Shown: positions 18,939-29,100 of the stretch, piece after piece | Position numbering within the stretch: the first letter of the stretch is position 1 | Layout: every line of letters begins with the position of its first letter | DNA from: CAZSWR01 sp964610885 | Lineage (GTDB): Bacteria > Bacteroidota > Ignavibacteria > Kapaibacteriales > UBA2268 | Direction of reading: 5' to 3' | Assembly: GCA_964610885.1 (NCBI GenBank) | Contig: CAZSWR010000002.1 | Span: 1 to 64,000 of the forward strand | DNA: 64,000 bases | Notes under the pieces: model-generated | Databases searched by the model: none | What the model saw: only the letters and a program-made list of their open reading frames with translations | What the model was told of the DNA's origin: nothing | Program-made: the position numbers and the translations under genes

Positions 18939-19865
18939 ATGGATTTTAAAGATTATTATAAGACTTTGGGCGTCGAGAAGAATGCTACTCAGGAAGAGAT
19001 AAAAAAGTCATACCGAAAACTCGCAATGAAGTACCATCCGGATACGAATGCCGGCAAGAAATCTGCTGAGAATAAATTCAAAGAAATCAACGAAGCCTAC
19101 GAAGTGCTTAGCGATGCAGACAAACGCGCCAAGTACGACAAGTTGGGTTCGTCTTGGAACCAATACAAGCAAGACGGCGGCTCCGGCCAGGATTTCAATT
19201 GGTCCGAATGGTTCAACCAGCGCAAGGAGAAGCGCAGATCCGGGGAAACGGTCGGCGATTTCTTCAACGCAGGCGGTGGAGTCTCGGACTTCTTCGAGAA
19301 AATCTTTGGCGAGGGCTTCCGCGGCAAGCAAAACTATTCGCGCACTCCGCGCAAGGGCGACGACGTGGCCGCAACGGTCGAGCTGACGCTCGAAGAAGTG
19401 TTTCGCGGCGCTTCGCGTTTGCTCGAGCAGGACGGCCAGAAAATTGAGGTTTCGTTCAAACCCGGAATCGCCGATGGCCAAACTCTGAAAATCTCCGGAA
19501 AGGGGAGGAAGGGAATTGGCGGCGGGAAAAACGGCGACCTGCTGCTGAACGTGAAAATTGCCGAGCACAAAAAGGTTTCCCGCTCGGGCGATGACATCTA
19601 CGTCGGCATTACGATCGACCTATACAAAGCAATTCTGGGAGGCACGACAAAGATAAAAACTTTCGGCGATACGATTCAGGTCAATATCCCGCCCGAATCC
19701 CAACCCGGAAAGAAACTTCTCGTGAAGAACCAAGGCTTCCCGAAATACAACAAGAATGGCGAACGTGGTGACCTATACATAACGCTGGACGTGCAACTGC
19801 CCACAAACCTGACCGAAGAAGAGATCGCCCTCTTCAGGAAACTCGAATCGCTGAGGAAGAAGTAA
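18939..19865 (+). CDS. DnaJ-type co-chaperone without zinc finger (CbpA/DnaJB-like)
   Basis: 308 residues. The J domain occupies residues 1-70 with the HPD motif at 33-35, which stimulates the DnaK ATPase. A Gly/Phe-rich linker follows (about 75-125), then two C-terminal substrate-binding beta domains (from about residue 140). The cysteine-rich zinc-finger region of DnaJ proper is missing, placing it in the CbpA-like type II group. The tadA gene begins 14 bases downstream, so the two are probably co-transcribed. No heat-shock promoter or CIRCE element is visible upstream. The symbol is left open because a true dnaJ presumably exists elsewhere. Confidence 0.88.
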   Translation: MDFKDYYKTLGVEKNATQEEIKKSYRKLAMKYHPDTNAGKKSAENKFKEINEAYEVLSDADKRAKYDKLGSSWNQYKQDGGSGQDFNWSEWFNQRKEKRRSGETVGDFFNAGGGVSDFFEKIFGEGFRGKQNYSRTPRKGDDVAATVELTLEEVFRGASRLLEQDGQKIEVSFKPGIADGQTLKISGKGRKGIGGGKNGDLLLNVKIAEHKKVSRSGDDIYVGITIDLYKAILGGTTKIKTFGDTIQVNIPPESQPGKKLLVKNQGFPKYNKNGERGDLYITLDVQLPTNLTEEEIALFRKLESLRKK

Positions 19866-19879
19866 AACGGCAGTAGTAT

Positions 19880-20368
19880 ATGAAATCGATCGAACACGGA
19901 AAATTTATGCGGGAGGCCATGCGCCAGGCCAAGAAAGCCACCGAATCGGGCGACGTTCCGATCGGGGCGGTCATCGTATTCGATGGCAAAATCGTGGCGC
20001 GGGGCAGGAATATGGTCGAAAAGAATTCCGATCCCACCGCCCATGCAGAAATGATTGCAATCAGGAAAGCCACGAAGAAAATCGGATACAAACACCTGCT
20101 CGATTGTTCGATTTACGTAACGCTCGAACCGTGCGCAATGTGCGCCGGGGCGATAGTTTCGGCTCGGATTCGCGATGTGCACTTCGCCACTGCGGACCCC
20201 AAGGCCGGCGCCTGCGGTTCCGTGCTGAACGTCTGCGATTGCCCGCGACTGAACCACCGCTGCGAAGTAACCTCTGGCACGCTTGGCGGCGAAGCCTCGG
20301 CAATGCTAAAAGAATTCTTTCGGATTCTTCGCTCTCGGCCAAAGAAGGATGGAACATCGACGTTATGA
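19880..20368 (+). CDS. tadA: tRNA-specific adenosine deaminase TadA
   Basis: 162 residues of the cytidine deaminase fold. The zinc ligands and catalytic acid are visible: H55-A-E57 and P-C85-A-M-C88. TadA converts A34 to inosine in the anticodon of tRNA-Arg(ACG), allowing one tRNA to read CGU, CGC and CGA codons. The ALKEFF-type C-terminal helix is normal for the family. It sits 14 bases after the DnaJ-like gene. A guanine deaminase is the main alternative, but the overall sequence (GAIVSARI after the cysteines) fits TadA better. Confidence 0.88.
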   Translation: MKSIEHGKFMREAMRQAKKATESGDVPIGAVIVFDGKIVARGRNMVEKNSDPTAHAEMIAIRKATKKIGYKHLLDCSIYVTLEPCAMCAGAIVSARIRDVHFATADPKAGACGSVLNVCDCPRLNHRCEVTSGTLGGEASAMLKEFFRILRSRPKKDGTSTL

Positions 20369-20472
20369 GAGTGAAAATGATGAGTAGATTGTCTGAACTG
20401 TGATTCGTGTGATTTGAATGATTAATATGACAACTTGCAAATTTTTCTTGCAACATGAGAGGCTGTGTAAGG

Positions 20473-20494
20473 GCGGGTTCCAAACCCGCCCATC
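20473..20494. repeat. REP-like palindrome (GGGCGGGTT...AACCCGCCC)
   Basis: A 9-bp stem of GGGCGGGTT and AACCCGCCC around a 3-base loop, between the converging tadA and BNR-repeat genes. The same palindrome recurs at 34114-34134 and inverted at 34415-34436. Confidence 0.7.
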
Positions 20495-20514
20495 TTGATA
20501 CATCTTATTCATGG

Positions 20515-20585
20515 AGAACCTTCCGAAGGTTAAAGCCACAGAGCTTTTTGTATAAGTCTTAAGTTTGAAACCTTCGGAAGGGTAG
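20515..20585. repeat. Palindromic CCTTCCGAAGG repeat pair between converging genes
   Basis: AACCTTCCGAAGGTT near 20520 and AACCTTCGGAAGG near 20570 are inverted copies of a short palindrome on either side of about 35 bases. They lie between two converging genes and could form a two-way terminator, or be a small mobile repeat. Confidence 0.4.
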
Positions 20586-20650
20586 GCAGATCTTTTACCT
20601 TTCCACTTGCAACTTGTTACTTCATATTTGAATTAATACCAATGAATTAT

Positions 20651-22693
20651 CTATTCAATAACGAATCCGGTATTGTAGGATTGGTTTGCGTTGCTCAAAA
20701 GCAAAGTATATCTGCCGGCGGGAAGGCCTCCGCAATCGATGCTGATGGGCGCATTATCCGGCTGAATCTCTTGATTGACAAATTTGCGGACTGAATTGCC
20801 TAATTCATCGATTACGCTGATGGAGTATATTCCCGTAGGGACATCTGAATAGTAGATATTCACAATCCCACTTGATGGATTGGGAAAAACGGAAATGCAA
20901 TTGGATTGCTCTGCTTTCTCTTCATCCCTCACGCCGACGTCGGATATTTTGTGAATAAAAACACCTCTACCGATTGAACCAGCAAATATTTGTGCTTCTG
21001 ATGAGATAAGACAACTTATAGAATTGACTGATAAACCTGAATTCACTTCAGTCCAGCTTGTACCGTTGTTTGTAGAGAGAAAGATTCCTTGGTCATATGT
21101 ACCGGCATAGATATTCTGTCCTGATACAAGTATACTTGTAACTATCTGATTCAATCCTGACATCACTTGTGTCCAACTTCCGCCGCTATTTGTTGAAAGA
21201 TATAAGCCACCACCGTATGTACCGGCAAAAATATGGGATCCAGAAGCAAATAGACTTATTACATCCAGATTAGCCAGACCTGAATTCACTTCAGTCCAGC
21301 TTGCGCCGTTGTTCGTGGAGAGGAATACTCCACCATTTGTACCGGCATAAATACTCGATCCCGATATTGCGAGACGCCGTACATTCAGATTAGTCAATCC
21401 AGAGTTCACTTCAGACCAACTTTTGCCGTTGTTTGTTGAGAGAATTACTCCACCACCTTCTTTACCGACAAAGATATTTGTTCCTGATACAGTAAGACAG
21501 CTCATACTTAAGCTTTCTGAACCTGAATATATTGAAGTCCAGCTTTCGCCGTTGTTTGTTGAAAGGAATAAGCCATTATTGGGTGTCCCAGCATAGATAT
21601 TCGTTCCTGATACAGAAAGACAGTGTACAAATAAGTCAGCTAAACCTAAATCCATCATTGCCCAGCTTTCGCCGTTGTTAGGGGAGATGAAAATACCACC
21701 ACCTTTGGTACCAGCAAGTATATTTGTGCCTGATACTGCGAGACTATATATAATACTATACGACAACCCAGAATTCACATCAGTCCAATTTGCTCCATTA
21801 TCTTTTGAGAGGAATACTCCAACAACTGTACCTACAAAGATAGTTGAACCCGATAATGTAATACAATATACATCCTTTTCCAACGCCCCAGAACCCACAT
21901 CAGCCCATCTTTCACCGTTGTTTGTTGAAAGGAATAGTCCACCATTGGTTGTACCAACCAAGATATTTGGTCCTGATGCCGTAAGACAGCGCACATACAA
22001 GTTTTCTAAACCAGAATTTACATTAGTCCAACTTGCGCCGTTGTCTGTTGACAGCATTACGCCACCGCCGGCTATACCAGCAAAGATATTTGACCCTGAT
22101 ACAGCTAAACACATTATTATACTTCTCGTCAGCTCCGTATTCACAATTTTCCAGCTTGTGCCATTGTTTGTGGAGAGGCATACTCCTTTGTCTGTACCGG
22201 CAAATATTTTAGAATACGATTGAGTCAGACAGAAAATGTTTTTTGACGACAACCCATTATTAATGGGAGTCCAGCTTGCGCCGTCGTTTGTCGATAGGAA
22301 TAAGCCGTTGTCCGTACCAGCAAAAATATTTGAGCCCGATACCGTTAGACATTTTATGTATTTTTTCGTCAACCCAACGTTGACGGAAGTCCAGCTTGCC
22401 CCGTCGTTTGTTGAGAGATATACTCCACTGTACAATGTCCCAGCGAAAACATTTGTACCAGATATTGTAAGGCAATTAACGTAACAATCATCCAATCCTT
22501 CGTTGACGGAAGTCCAGCTTGCGCCGTCGTTAGTGGAGAGAAATATTCCTCCACCATCTGTGCCGGCAAAAACTTTTGAACCCGATACTGCCAATGCTTT
22601 AGTTATTTGCGGGTGTAGTGGAGAGGTCCAGTAGCTGGAGGAAAAGCAGTTAACCGCTGCGAGCAAGAAGAATAACACACAAAGCTTTTTCAT
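20651..22693 (-). CDS. T9SS-exported BNR/sortilin-like beta-propeller protein
   Basis: 680 residues with signal peptide MKKLCVLFFLLAAVNCFS. About 13 repeats of some 43 residues fill residues 25-590. Each reads roughly VSGxNIFAGTxxGGxFLSTNNGxSWTxVNSGL, the Asp-box/BNR pattern (S/T-x-D/N-x-G-x-x-W) of bladed propellers. The C-terminal 80 residues form a T9SS type A sorting domain (VFPNPSSG start). The repeats are also strongly alike at the DNA level, which favours copy-number change by recombination. GAGGAATT precedes the ATG. The binding target is unknown; enzymatic sialidase residues are not apparent. Confidence 0.85.
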   Translation of the reverse strand: MKKLCVLFFLLAAVNCFSSSYWTSPLHPQITKALAVSGSKVFAGTDGGGIFLSTNDGASWTSVNEGLDDCYVNCLTISGTNVFAGTLYSGVYLSTNDGASWTSVNVGLTKKYIKCLTVSGSNIFAGTDNGLFLSTNDGASWTPINNGLSSKNIFCLTQSYSKIFAGTDKGVCLSTNNGTSWKIVNTELTRSIIMCLAVSGSNIFAGIAGGGVMLSTDNGASWTNVNSGLENLYVRCLTASGPNILVGTTNGGLFLSTNNGERWADVGSGALEKDVYCITLSGSTIFVGTVVGVFLSKDNGANWTDVNSGLSYSIIYSLAVSGTNILAGTKGGGIFISPNNGESWAMMDLGLADLFVHCLSVSGTNIYAGTPNNGLFLSTNNGESWTSIYSGSESLSMSCLTVSGTNIFVGKEGGGVILSTNNGKSWSEVNSGLTNLNVRRLAISGSSIYAGTNGGVFLSTNNGASWTEVNSGLANLDVISLFASGSHIFAGTYGGGLYLSTNSGGSWTQVMSGLNQIVTSILVSGQNIYAGTYDQGIFLSTNNGTSWTEVNSGLSVNSISCLISSEAQIFAGSIGRGVFIHKISDVGVRDEEKAEQSNCISVFPNPSSGIVNIYYSDVPTGIYSISVIDELGNSVRKFVNQEIQPDNAPISIDCGGLPAGRYTLLLSNANQSYNTGFVIE

Positions 22694-23275
22694 AATTCCT
22701 CATTTGGATATTGATTGAACTAACAAATATGAATTCTATTTCTAAATACAATATAAAAGCAAGATGGCGCGAATGTTTGGATGTTCCCAAAATATCTTGC
22801 GACTGCCTCAATAATTATTCAAGGCAAGGGCAATGAAAAGAAGAACTACGTGAGTAATTCATTTTTAATAATGCACAAAAAAGGAGTAGATTTCTATGAA
22901 ATCTATGCTCATCCGTGCGCCCGACGTATCAAACAACTATATATATTGTAGAGAAAATGAAATTAAGAATATTATACAACAATTCCAAATCATTTTCGAT
23001 TTGCTGAAGTGCAAGACAGGCTTCCAACTCCGCTCGTTCTGTTTGAAACATTTATTTCGATGGCCAAATCGAATATTTCTAATATTGTCAGTGGTTTACG
23101 CGGATATAATCTTTGGTGCACTTTGACAAAAGGGTTGGGGAAATGTTGAAATATCAATGACTTACTACGAAGTATGCAATATCCTAAAACCCATTGCTGC
23201 TTAATTTTTACTTATTCAACAGTCTCTTGAATAAAGTGGCAGTCGCACCTTGATTTCCATAAATATCTTTTTTTT
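22694..23275. other. Intergenic region with dispersed repeat copy B
   Basis: 582 bases between the BNR-repeat gene and the metal efflux operon. A 76-codon frame at 22896-23126 has no ribosome site or recognisable protein features, and I treat it as non-coding. Positions 23133-23245 match the repeat family also found at 14390-14500 and 29755-29900. The promoter of the efflux operon should lie here, but I cannot place it. Confidence 0.45.
23133..23245. repeat. Dispersed intergenic repeat, copy B
   Basis: GGTTGGGGAAAT, AAATATCAATGA and TAAAACCCATT with TTTTACTTATTC follow in the same order and spacing as in copy C (29775-29890). The left part matches the reverse complement of copy A. Confidence 0.5.
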
Positions 23276-23623
23276 GTGGGGAAATTATCTTATTTTGTGT
23301 TTGTGAGGAAGGCAGCAGTCATATTGTTTATTTTTATGGGTTATTTGTTCATTCACTCAGAAACCCAATTGTTTGGAGAACCATTGCACGGTTCGAGCGA
23401 TATGGACGTGTGCTCAATTCTTGAAAAAACCGACCTTTCGGCTCCTGTCAATACACACATATTACTTGACTGCGTTTTTGTTGGATTCTGTGATAGCTTC
23501 GAAATCACTCTTCCTGACGCAACAACTGATAGTTTTCAATCCCTTAGAAAATATTATCCTTCGCCGCATTCTCATCTAAAAAAACAACTATACATTTATT
23601 CCACAGGCTCGATTCTGATTTAG
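23276..23623 (+). CDS. Small exported protein heading the metal efflux operon, unrecognised
   Basis: 115 residues from a GTG start; an ATG at 23336 is an alternative. A hydrophobic N-terminal segment (VILFIFMGYLFI) looks like a signal peptide or anchor, followed by about 75 residues with two close cysteines (CVFVGFC) and a histidine pair (PHSH) that could bind metal. It lies 45 bases upstream of the TolC-like gene on the same strand. Metal efflux operons in Gram-negative bacteria often begin with a small exported protein, so the position is suggestive. I do not recognise the family, and the ribosome site is weak. Confidence 0.45.
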   Translation: MGKLSYFVFVRKAAVILFIFMGYLFIHSETQLFGEPLHGSSDMDVCSILEKTDLSAPVNTHILLDCVFVGFCDSFEITLPDATTDSFQSLRKYYPSPHSHLKKQLYIYSTGSILI

Positions 23624-23668
23624 TCTGATATTCTTTCGTTTTTTTTATTATTTATTAACGGAGAATAT

Positions 23669-24910
23669 ATGAGACTATTAATTGTCTTGTCGTGCATTTT
23701 TCTTTATGCAGGCTCGTCATTTGCACTCGATATTGAAAAGCCTTTGTCGCTTGGCGAAGCCATCAGAATCGGTACAACTAACAACCCAGCCATCAAAGCT
23801 GCCACGGCAGGAATTGACGCAGTGAAAGCACAAAAACTATCGAGCGTTTCGCTGCCTCAACCAGAGATTAAATATGATAGACAATGGATTCCAACGGGGT
23901 CGTCTGGCTCGGCCGAAACTTCGTTCGGAATCTCGCAAAGCTTTGATTTCCCCACAGTATATTTCAAAAAAGCTGAGAAATTCGATTTAATGGTTGAAAC
24001 TGAAAAACAAAAATCAACTAACCTTATTGTCGATATTGTTAGGCAAATCAAATGTGCTTATTTTAAAGTGGTTAGAAACATAGGAAAACTTAAACTCGCC
24101 GAGGACAATTCAAAATTGGCCGACGAATTCCTTGATAAATCCAAATTCAGATACGACGTCGGCGAGGGTACTCATTTGGAATACATGACGGCCAAAGTCC
24201 AATCGGCAGAATCTGCAAATACAAAAGATATTGTCCGGAACGATCTTCAAAACTCGTATTCTGAACTGATTTATTTGCTCGGATTCGGGAATTCAAATGA
24301 AACGCCCAAATATACAATCACCGATTCACTATCTATCGATAAGATTTCTAATAGAATTGCACTTAGCCCCGACACAGCGATTTCATCTCCGGCTATTGAA
24401 ATTGCTCGTTCTGAAGTCAGAGTCGCCCAAAAGGAAATGGAACTTGCAGAAGCATCTTATTGGCCCGGGCTAAATATTTCTTATGCGTTTCAAAATAGGG
24501 ACGACAAGAATTTCTCAGGTTTTGGAATCGGAATATCTGTGCCGCTCTGGTTTATGTTTGAGCAAAAGGGGAAAACGAACGAAGCAACTGCAAAAGCCAT
24601 TGCAGCCGAATACGAATTGAATCAGATGAGGAATTCCATTTCCACAGGATTTGCTGTTGCATTCGGAGAATACGAAAAGAGTTACAAACAGGTACTACTG
24701 TACAAAAATGATATTGTCCCGCAAGCTGAAGAAGTATTTCGCACCGCTTCCGCCGGATACGATGCCGGAGAAAATACATATTTGGAATACATCCAAGCCA
24801 AGCAACTGCTGACAGCTTCGCGGAATAATTTCATTGATGCAGTATATAACTGCTACCTTTCAATATTCATGCTCGAATCGATCAGCGGACAGAACCTGCT
24901 GATGAAATAG
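23669..24910 (+). CDS. TolC-family outer-membrane efflux channel (CzcC-like)
   Basis: 413 residues with signal peptide (ends SSFA). It shows the two-fold repeated, helix-rich layout of TolC proteins (LGEAIRIGTTNNPAIKAA near the start; ARSEVRVAQKEMELAEA near residue 245). Trimers form the outer-membrane tunnel of tripartite pumps. GGAG precedes the ATG. The adaptor gene starts 66 bases downstream and the CzcA-like pump follows, so the three make a complete metal efflux system that carries ions from periplasm or cytoplasm to the outside. Confidence 0.88.
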   Translation: MRLLIVLSCIFLYAGSSFALDIEKPLSLGEAIRIGTTNNPAIKAATAGIDAVKAQKLSSVSLPQPEIKYDRQWIPTGSSGSAETSFGISQSFDFPTVYFKKAEKFDLMVETEKQKSTNLIVDIVRQIKCAYFKVVRNIGKLKLAEDNSKLADEFLDKSKFRYDVGEGTHLEYMTAKVQSAESANTKDIVRNDLQNSYSELIYLLGFGNSNETPKYTITDSLSIDKISNRIALSPDTAISSPAIEIARSEVRVAQKEMELAEASYWPGLNISYAFQNRDDKNFSGFGIGISVPLWFMFEQKGKTNEATAKAIAAEYELNQMRNSISTGFAVAFGEYEKSYKQVLLYKNDIVPQAEEVFRTASAGYDAGENTYLEYIQAKQLLTASRNNFIDAVYNCYLSIFMLESISGQNLLMK

Positions 24911-24976
24911 CTTAGTAATGTGATTCTACTGTTTAATCGTTCAATTGATTTATTAATAATTCGGAAAAATATCATT

Positions 24977-26146
24977 ATGAAATATGTAGTTTTATCTTTG
25001 GTTCTGGTACTATCGATTTTATTCGTTTCCTGTGGTGAAAATGAAAAGCCTAAAGAGGCCGAACCTGAAAAAAAGGAAGAAGGATCGAAAGAAATAAAGC
25101 TGTCTCCCGAGTCGCTGGAATTGATCAAAATTGAAACTGAAATAGCCGAAGAGAAGCCTCTTACGGGCTACATTGTTTTGCCGGCGGCGATTGTTCCCGA
25201 CCAGAGCAAAGAGGCGCGCGTGGGTTCGTTAGTTCAGGGAAGAGTCAAAAAAGTTTTCGTTAACGTTGGCGATCGAGTATCGGCAGGCCAAGTCTTGATG
25301 ACAATTGAAGGAACGGAAATCGGTTCAATTAAGGCTTCGTTTATGAAGGCCAAAGCTGTCCTTGACTTTGCAAAATCTGCTCTCGAAAGGCAAAAGAAAT
25401 TGTATAGCGAAAAAATTGGCGCTCAGAAATCTCTTCTCGAAACCCAAGCCGAATACGACAAAGCATTGGCCGAATTTCGCGCCGAAGACAAGAGAATTCA
25501 CTCTATCGGGCTGACCGACGAAGACGTATTGAATTCAAAAAGCAATGACGACCACACTGCCGGAGTTCTGCCAGTCAGAGCGCCATTGGGAGGAATAATC
25601 GCCGAAAGGAACGTCATAGTTGGCCAATATATCGACGCATCCACCAATGCCTTTTTAATTCAAAACAACGATATTGTCTGGATCGATGGCCAAGTCTTCG
25701 AGAAAGACCTTGCCAAATTTGATCATAAGACAGAAGCCGTATTTTCATCTTCGGTTTATCCCAAAGAACAGTTTGCCGGCAAAGTCATTTTTATTGGTCA
25801 AACGGTTGACGAAAAAACCAGAACTCTGCCTGTCCGAGCCGAATTCAAGAATCCGGGATTCAGATTGAAACCCGGCATGTTTGGCGAATTGCGTGTGCCT
25901 TATGGCGAAAACGTCCTGGCCTTTACTCTTCCGACGGAAGCTGTCGAAACCGACGGCGAGATTTCGTACGTTTTCGTAAGAACTGCGGACACCATATTCG
26001 AACAAAGAGTCGTCGTTCCGGGCAGATCCGTTGGCAATCGTATTGAAATAAAAGAAGGATTGAAAGCAGGCGATTGCATTGTTACGCAAGGCGTGTTTTA
26101 CATCAAAAGCGAAATGAAAAAAGGCGATTTGGAAGGAGACGACTAA
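24977..26146 (+). CDS. RND efflux periplasmic adaptor lipoprotein (CzcB/CusB-like)
   Basis: 389 residues. I start at the ATG at 24977 because it gives a proper lipoprotein signal (LSILFVSC, Cys19 lipidated); an upstream in-frame ATG at 24920 would bury it. A Lys/Glu-rich stretch follows. Then come the biotinyl-lipoyl-like halves (GRVKKVFVNVGDRVSAGQVL and VRAPLGGIIAERNVIVGQYI), separated by a coiled-coil hairpin (about 115-180), and a beta-barrel domain. The protein links the pump to the outer channel. Its TAA stop overlaps the ATG of the pump gene, which implies coupled translation. No His-rich N-terminal metal-binding tail is seen. Confidence 0.88.
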   Translation: MKYVVLSLVLVLSILFVSCGENEKPKEAEPEKKEEGSKEIKLSPESLELIKIETEIAEEKPLTGYIVLPAAIVPDQSKEARVGSLVQGRVKKVFVNVGDRVSAGQVLMTIEGTEIGSIKASFMKAKAVLDFAKSALERQKKLYSEKIGAQKSLLETQAEYDKALAEFRAEDKRIHSIGLTDEDVLNSKSNDDHTAGVLPVRAPLGGIIAERNVIVGQYIDASTNAFLIQNNDIVWIDGQVFEKDLAKFDHKTEAVFSSSVYPKEQFAGKVIFIGQTVDEKTRTLPVRAEFKNPGFRLKPGMFGELRVPYGENVLAFTLPTEAVETDGEISYVFVRTADTIFEQRVVVPGRSVGNRIEIKEGLKAGDCIVTQGVFYIKSEMKKGDLEGDD

Positions 26147-29100
26147 TGTTAGAGAAACTTATTTCGATGACTTTGTCGCGAAGAGGCATGATAATTTTCG
26201 TATCCTTGCTTATCGTTGCCTTCGGCGTTTATTCGGCAATGAACATCAACATTGATGCTTTCCCGGACGTAACAAACAACCAGGTCGAAATCGTTAGCCG
26301 TGCCGGAGGACTCTCTGCAGTGGAAATCGAACGTAACGTTACGTATCCGATCGAGACTGCAATGAAAGGGTTGCCCGGAATTGTGCAGATGCGATCTGTT
26401 ACGAAATTCGGTTTGTCGATCGTTACAATCGTTTTCAAAGAGAATGTAGATATTTATTTTGCCCGCCAACTCGTTTTCGAGAGATTGGACGAAGCCAAAG
26501 ACAATCTTCCCAAAGGCGTTGAGGTCGAGATGGGGCCTATGGCCACAGTTATGGGCGAGATTTATCAGTACAATCTCGAAGGCACAATGCCCAAGGATTC
26601 AGCCGAAAAGGTTGCATATCTGACCAATCTTCGAACAATCCAGGAATGGATTATTACCCCTCAGCTGAAAAACGTACCGGGAGTGAATGAAATCAACTCA
26701 TACGGCGGTTATTTCAAACAATACCAAGTGGTTATCAGCCCCGAAAAGCTATTAAAATACAATGTAACGGTCAACGATATTTTTGAAGCACTCGAAAACA
26801 ACAACCAAAACGCCGGCGGAAATATTATCGAAAACGGATCGGATCAATATATTGTCAGGGGCGTTGGCCTTATAAAAGATACTATTGATATTTCGAATAT
26901 CGTCCTGAAGGAAACCGGTGGCGTCCCCACTTTTATCGGCGATGTGGCTCAAGTTAGGATTGGCGAGGCAGTACGAATGGGAGCCGCTCTGAAAAATGGC
27001 GAAGAAACAGTTGGCGGCATTGTAATGATGTTGCGCGGCGAAAACAGCCGCAACGTTGTGCAGAGCGTCAAAGAGAATGTCAAGGAAATAAACAACAACA
27101 ATATCCTGCCACCGGGAATCAAAATTGTCCCGTATTACGACCGTACAGATATTGTTGACGATAGTGTCTATACAATTGTCCGGGCGCTACTCGAAGGTTC
27201 GGTGTTGGTATTGGTAATCACTTTCATCCTTCTGAGGAGTTTTCGTGGATCGGCAGTTATTTTGATCGCGTTGCCGGTTTCACTTTTGCTGACGTTTATT
27301 ATGATGAAACTAACCGGAATCGGGGCTAATCTAATGTCGATCGGAGGTCTGGTCATTTCGACCGGCATGAAGTTCGATGCGTCGATTATCCAAGTGGAAA
27401 ACGTGCAGCGATTGCTCAACGATCATCCGGGAAAAACCGGACGATTCAAAACGGTTCTTAAAGCCATCATGGATGTTCGGAAGCCGAGTATCTATGGCGA
27501 AGTCATTATTGCAATTACTTTTATTCCAATTTTAGCCCTCGAAGGCACCGAAGGTAAGATGTTCGCTCCGCTTGCGATAACGGTTATTCTTGCAATTGCG
27601 GCTTCGCTGCTAATGTCGATATTCGTCATACCTCAATTGTGCGGTACTTTTCTAAAGCCCCAACAGGAAAAAGAAAGTCCCGTGATGCGATTCTTTTCGA
27701 AGCAATATTTGCCGTTATTAAAATTTGCGATCAAAAAGAAGTATCTTTTGTTGTCGATAGCCGGAATTGCTCTGGTAGGATCGCTTTTCCTGTTTGGCAA
27801 GCTCGGTACGGAATTCATTCCGATTATGGACGAGGGCGCTTTCGATATGGATATTTCGCTTTTGCCGGGAGTTTCGCTTGCAAAAGCTGTGGATATTAAC
27901 AAAATGGCTGCCGACAAATTGAAAAACTTCAACGAGCTTGATGTGGCTGTTTGCCGAATCGGACAAACAGGAGTCGCTCTCGACACTCGCGGAGCCGATA
28001 AAACCGGTTACGTCGGCGTGCTAAGGCCGAAGAACGAATGGAAGAGAGACATTTCGCGCGAAGAGCTGACTCAGGAGATGAGAGACTCGCTGAACCAAAT
28101 TCCGGGCATAGCCTTCGGATTCAGTCAGCCTATTCAGTGCCGGATTGACGAAATCGTGGCCGGAACGCGAGCGCAATTAATCCTTAAACTTTTTGGCGAC
28201 GACATAGAAATTCTGAAGAAAAAATCTGAGGAAATAGCGAAAGTCCTTTCGGGAATAAAAGGCGCCACGGATTTAGTAACAGAAAAAATAACTGGTCAGC
28301 CATATTTAACCATCACTATCGACAGGAAAAAAATATCGCGATACGGTTTGAATGTAGCGGATATCCAAAAAGTGATTGAAATGGCAATCGCCGGTAAGTC
28401 AGCTTCAAGCCTTTATGAAGGGAATAAAAGGTTCGATATCACTGTCCGTTTGCCCGAAGAAAAAAGGAATTCAGTTGATGCAATCAAGGATATCTTTGTC
28501 CCGTCAAAATCAGGTGCAAACGTGCCGTTGGCACAACTTGCCGATATAAAAATGACAGAAGGCCCGGTTCAAATTAGCAGGCAAGATGGCGTTAGGCGCG
28601 TCGGAATCGAGATGAATATTTCGGGCAGAGATATGGGTGGCTTTGTTGCCGAAGCCAAACAGAAAATCGCCTCGAAAGTTAATTTGCCATCCGGTTATTA
28701 TTTAACTTGGGGCGGCCAATTTGAAAATCAGCAAAGAGCCATGACGAAATTAATGATAATCGTACCAGTTGCAATTGGTTTGATTTTACTTTTGCTGTTT
28801 GTTACTTTCAAATCGATACGTTTGTCATTTCTTGTCATTCTGAATCTTCCATTCGCCTTGATAGGCGGTGTGCTGGCATTGTGGATTTCGGGACTGTATT
28901 TATCGGTTCCTGCATCTGTAGGATTCATTGTTTTGCTCGGAGTTGCTGTGCTGAATGGAGTCGTATTGGTTACTCACATATCTCATCTGCGCGATGAAGG
29001 TATGGATAAGGACTCGGCAATTATGCAAGGGAGCATCGACAGGCTGCGTCCGGTATTGATGACGGCTTTTATTACAATTTTTAGTTTGATTCCATCGTTG

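Noticed and set aside
22896..23126. 76-codon open frame upstream of the metal efflux operon
   Set aside because: No ribosome site, no recognisable protein features, and it partly precedes a dispersed repeat; the composition looks non-coding.
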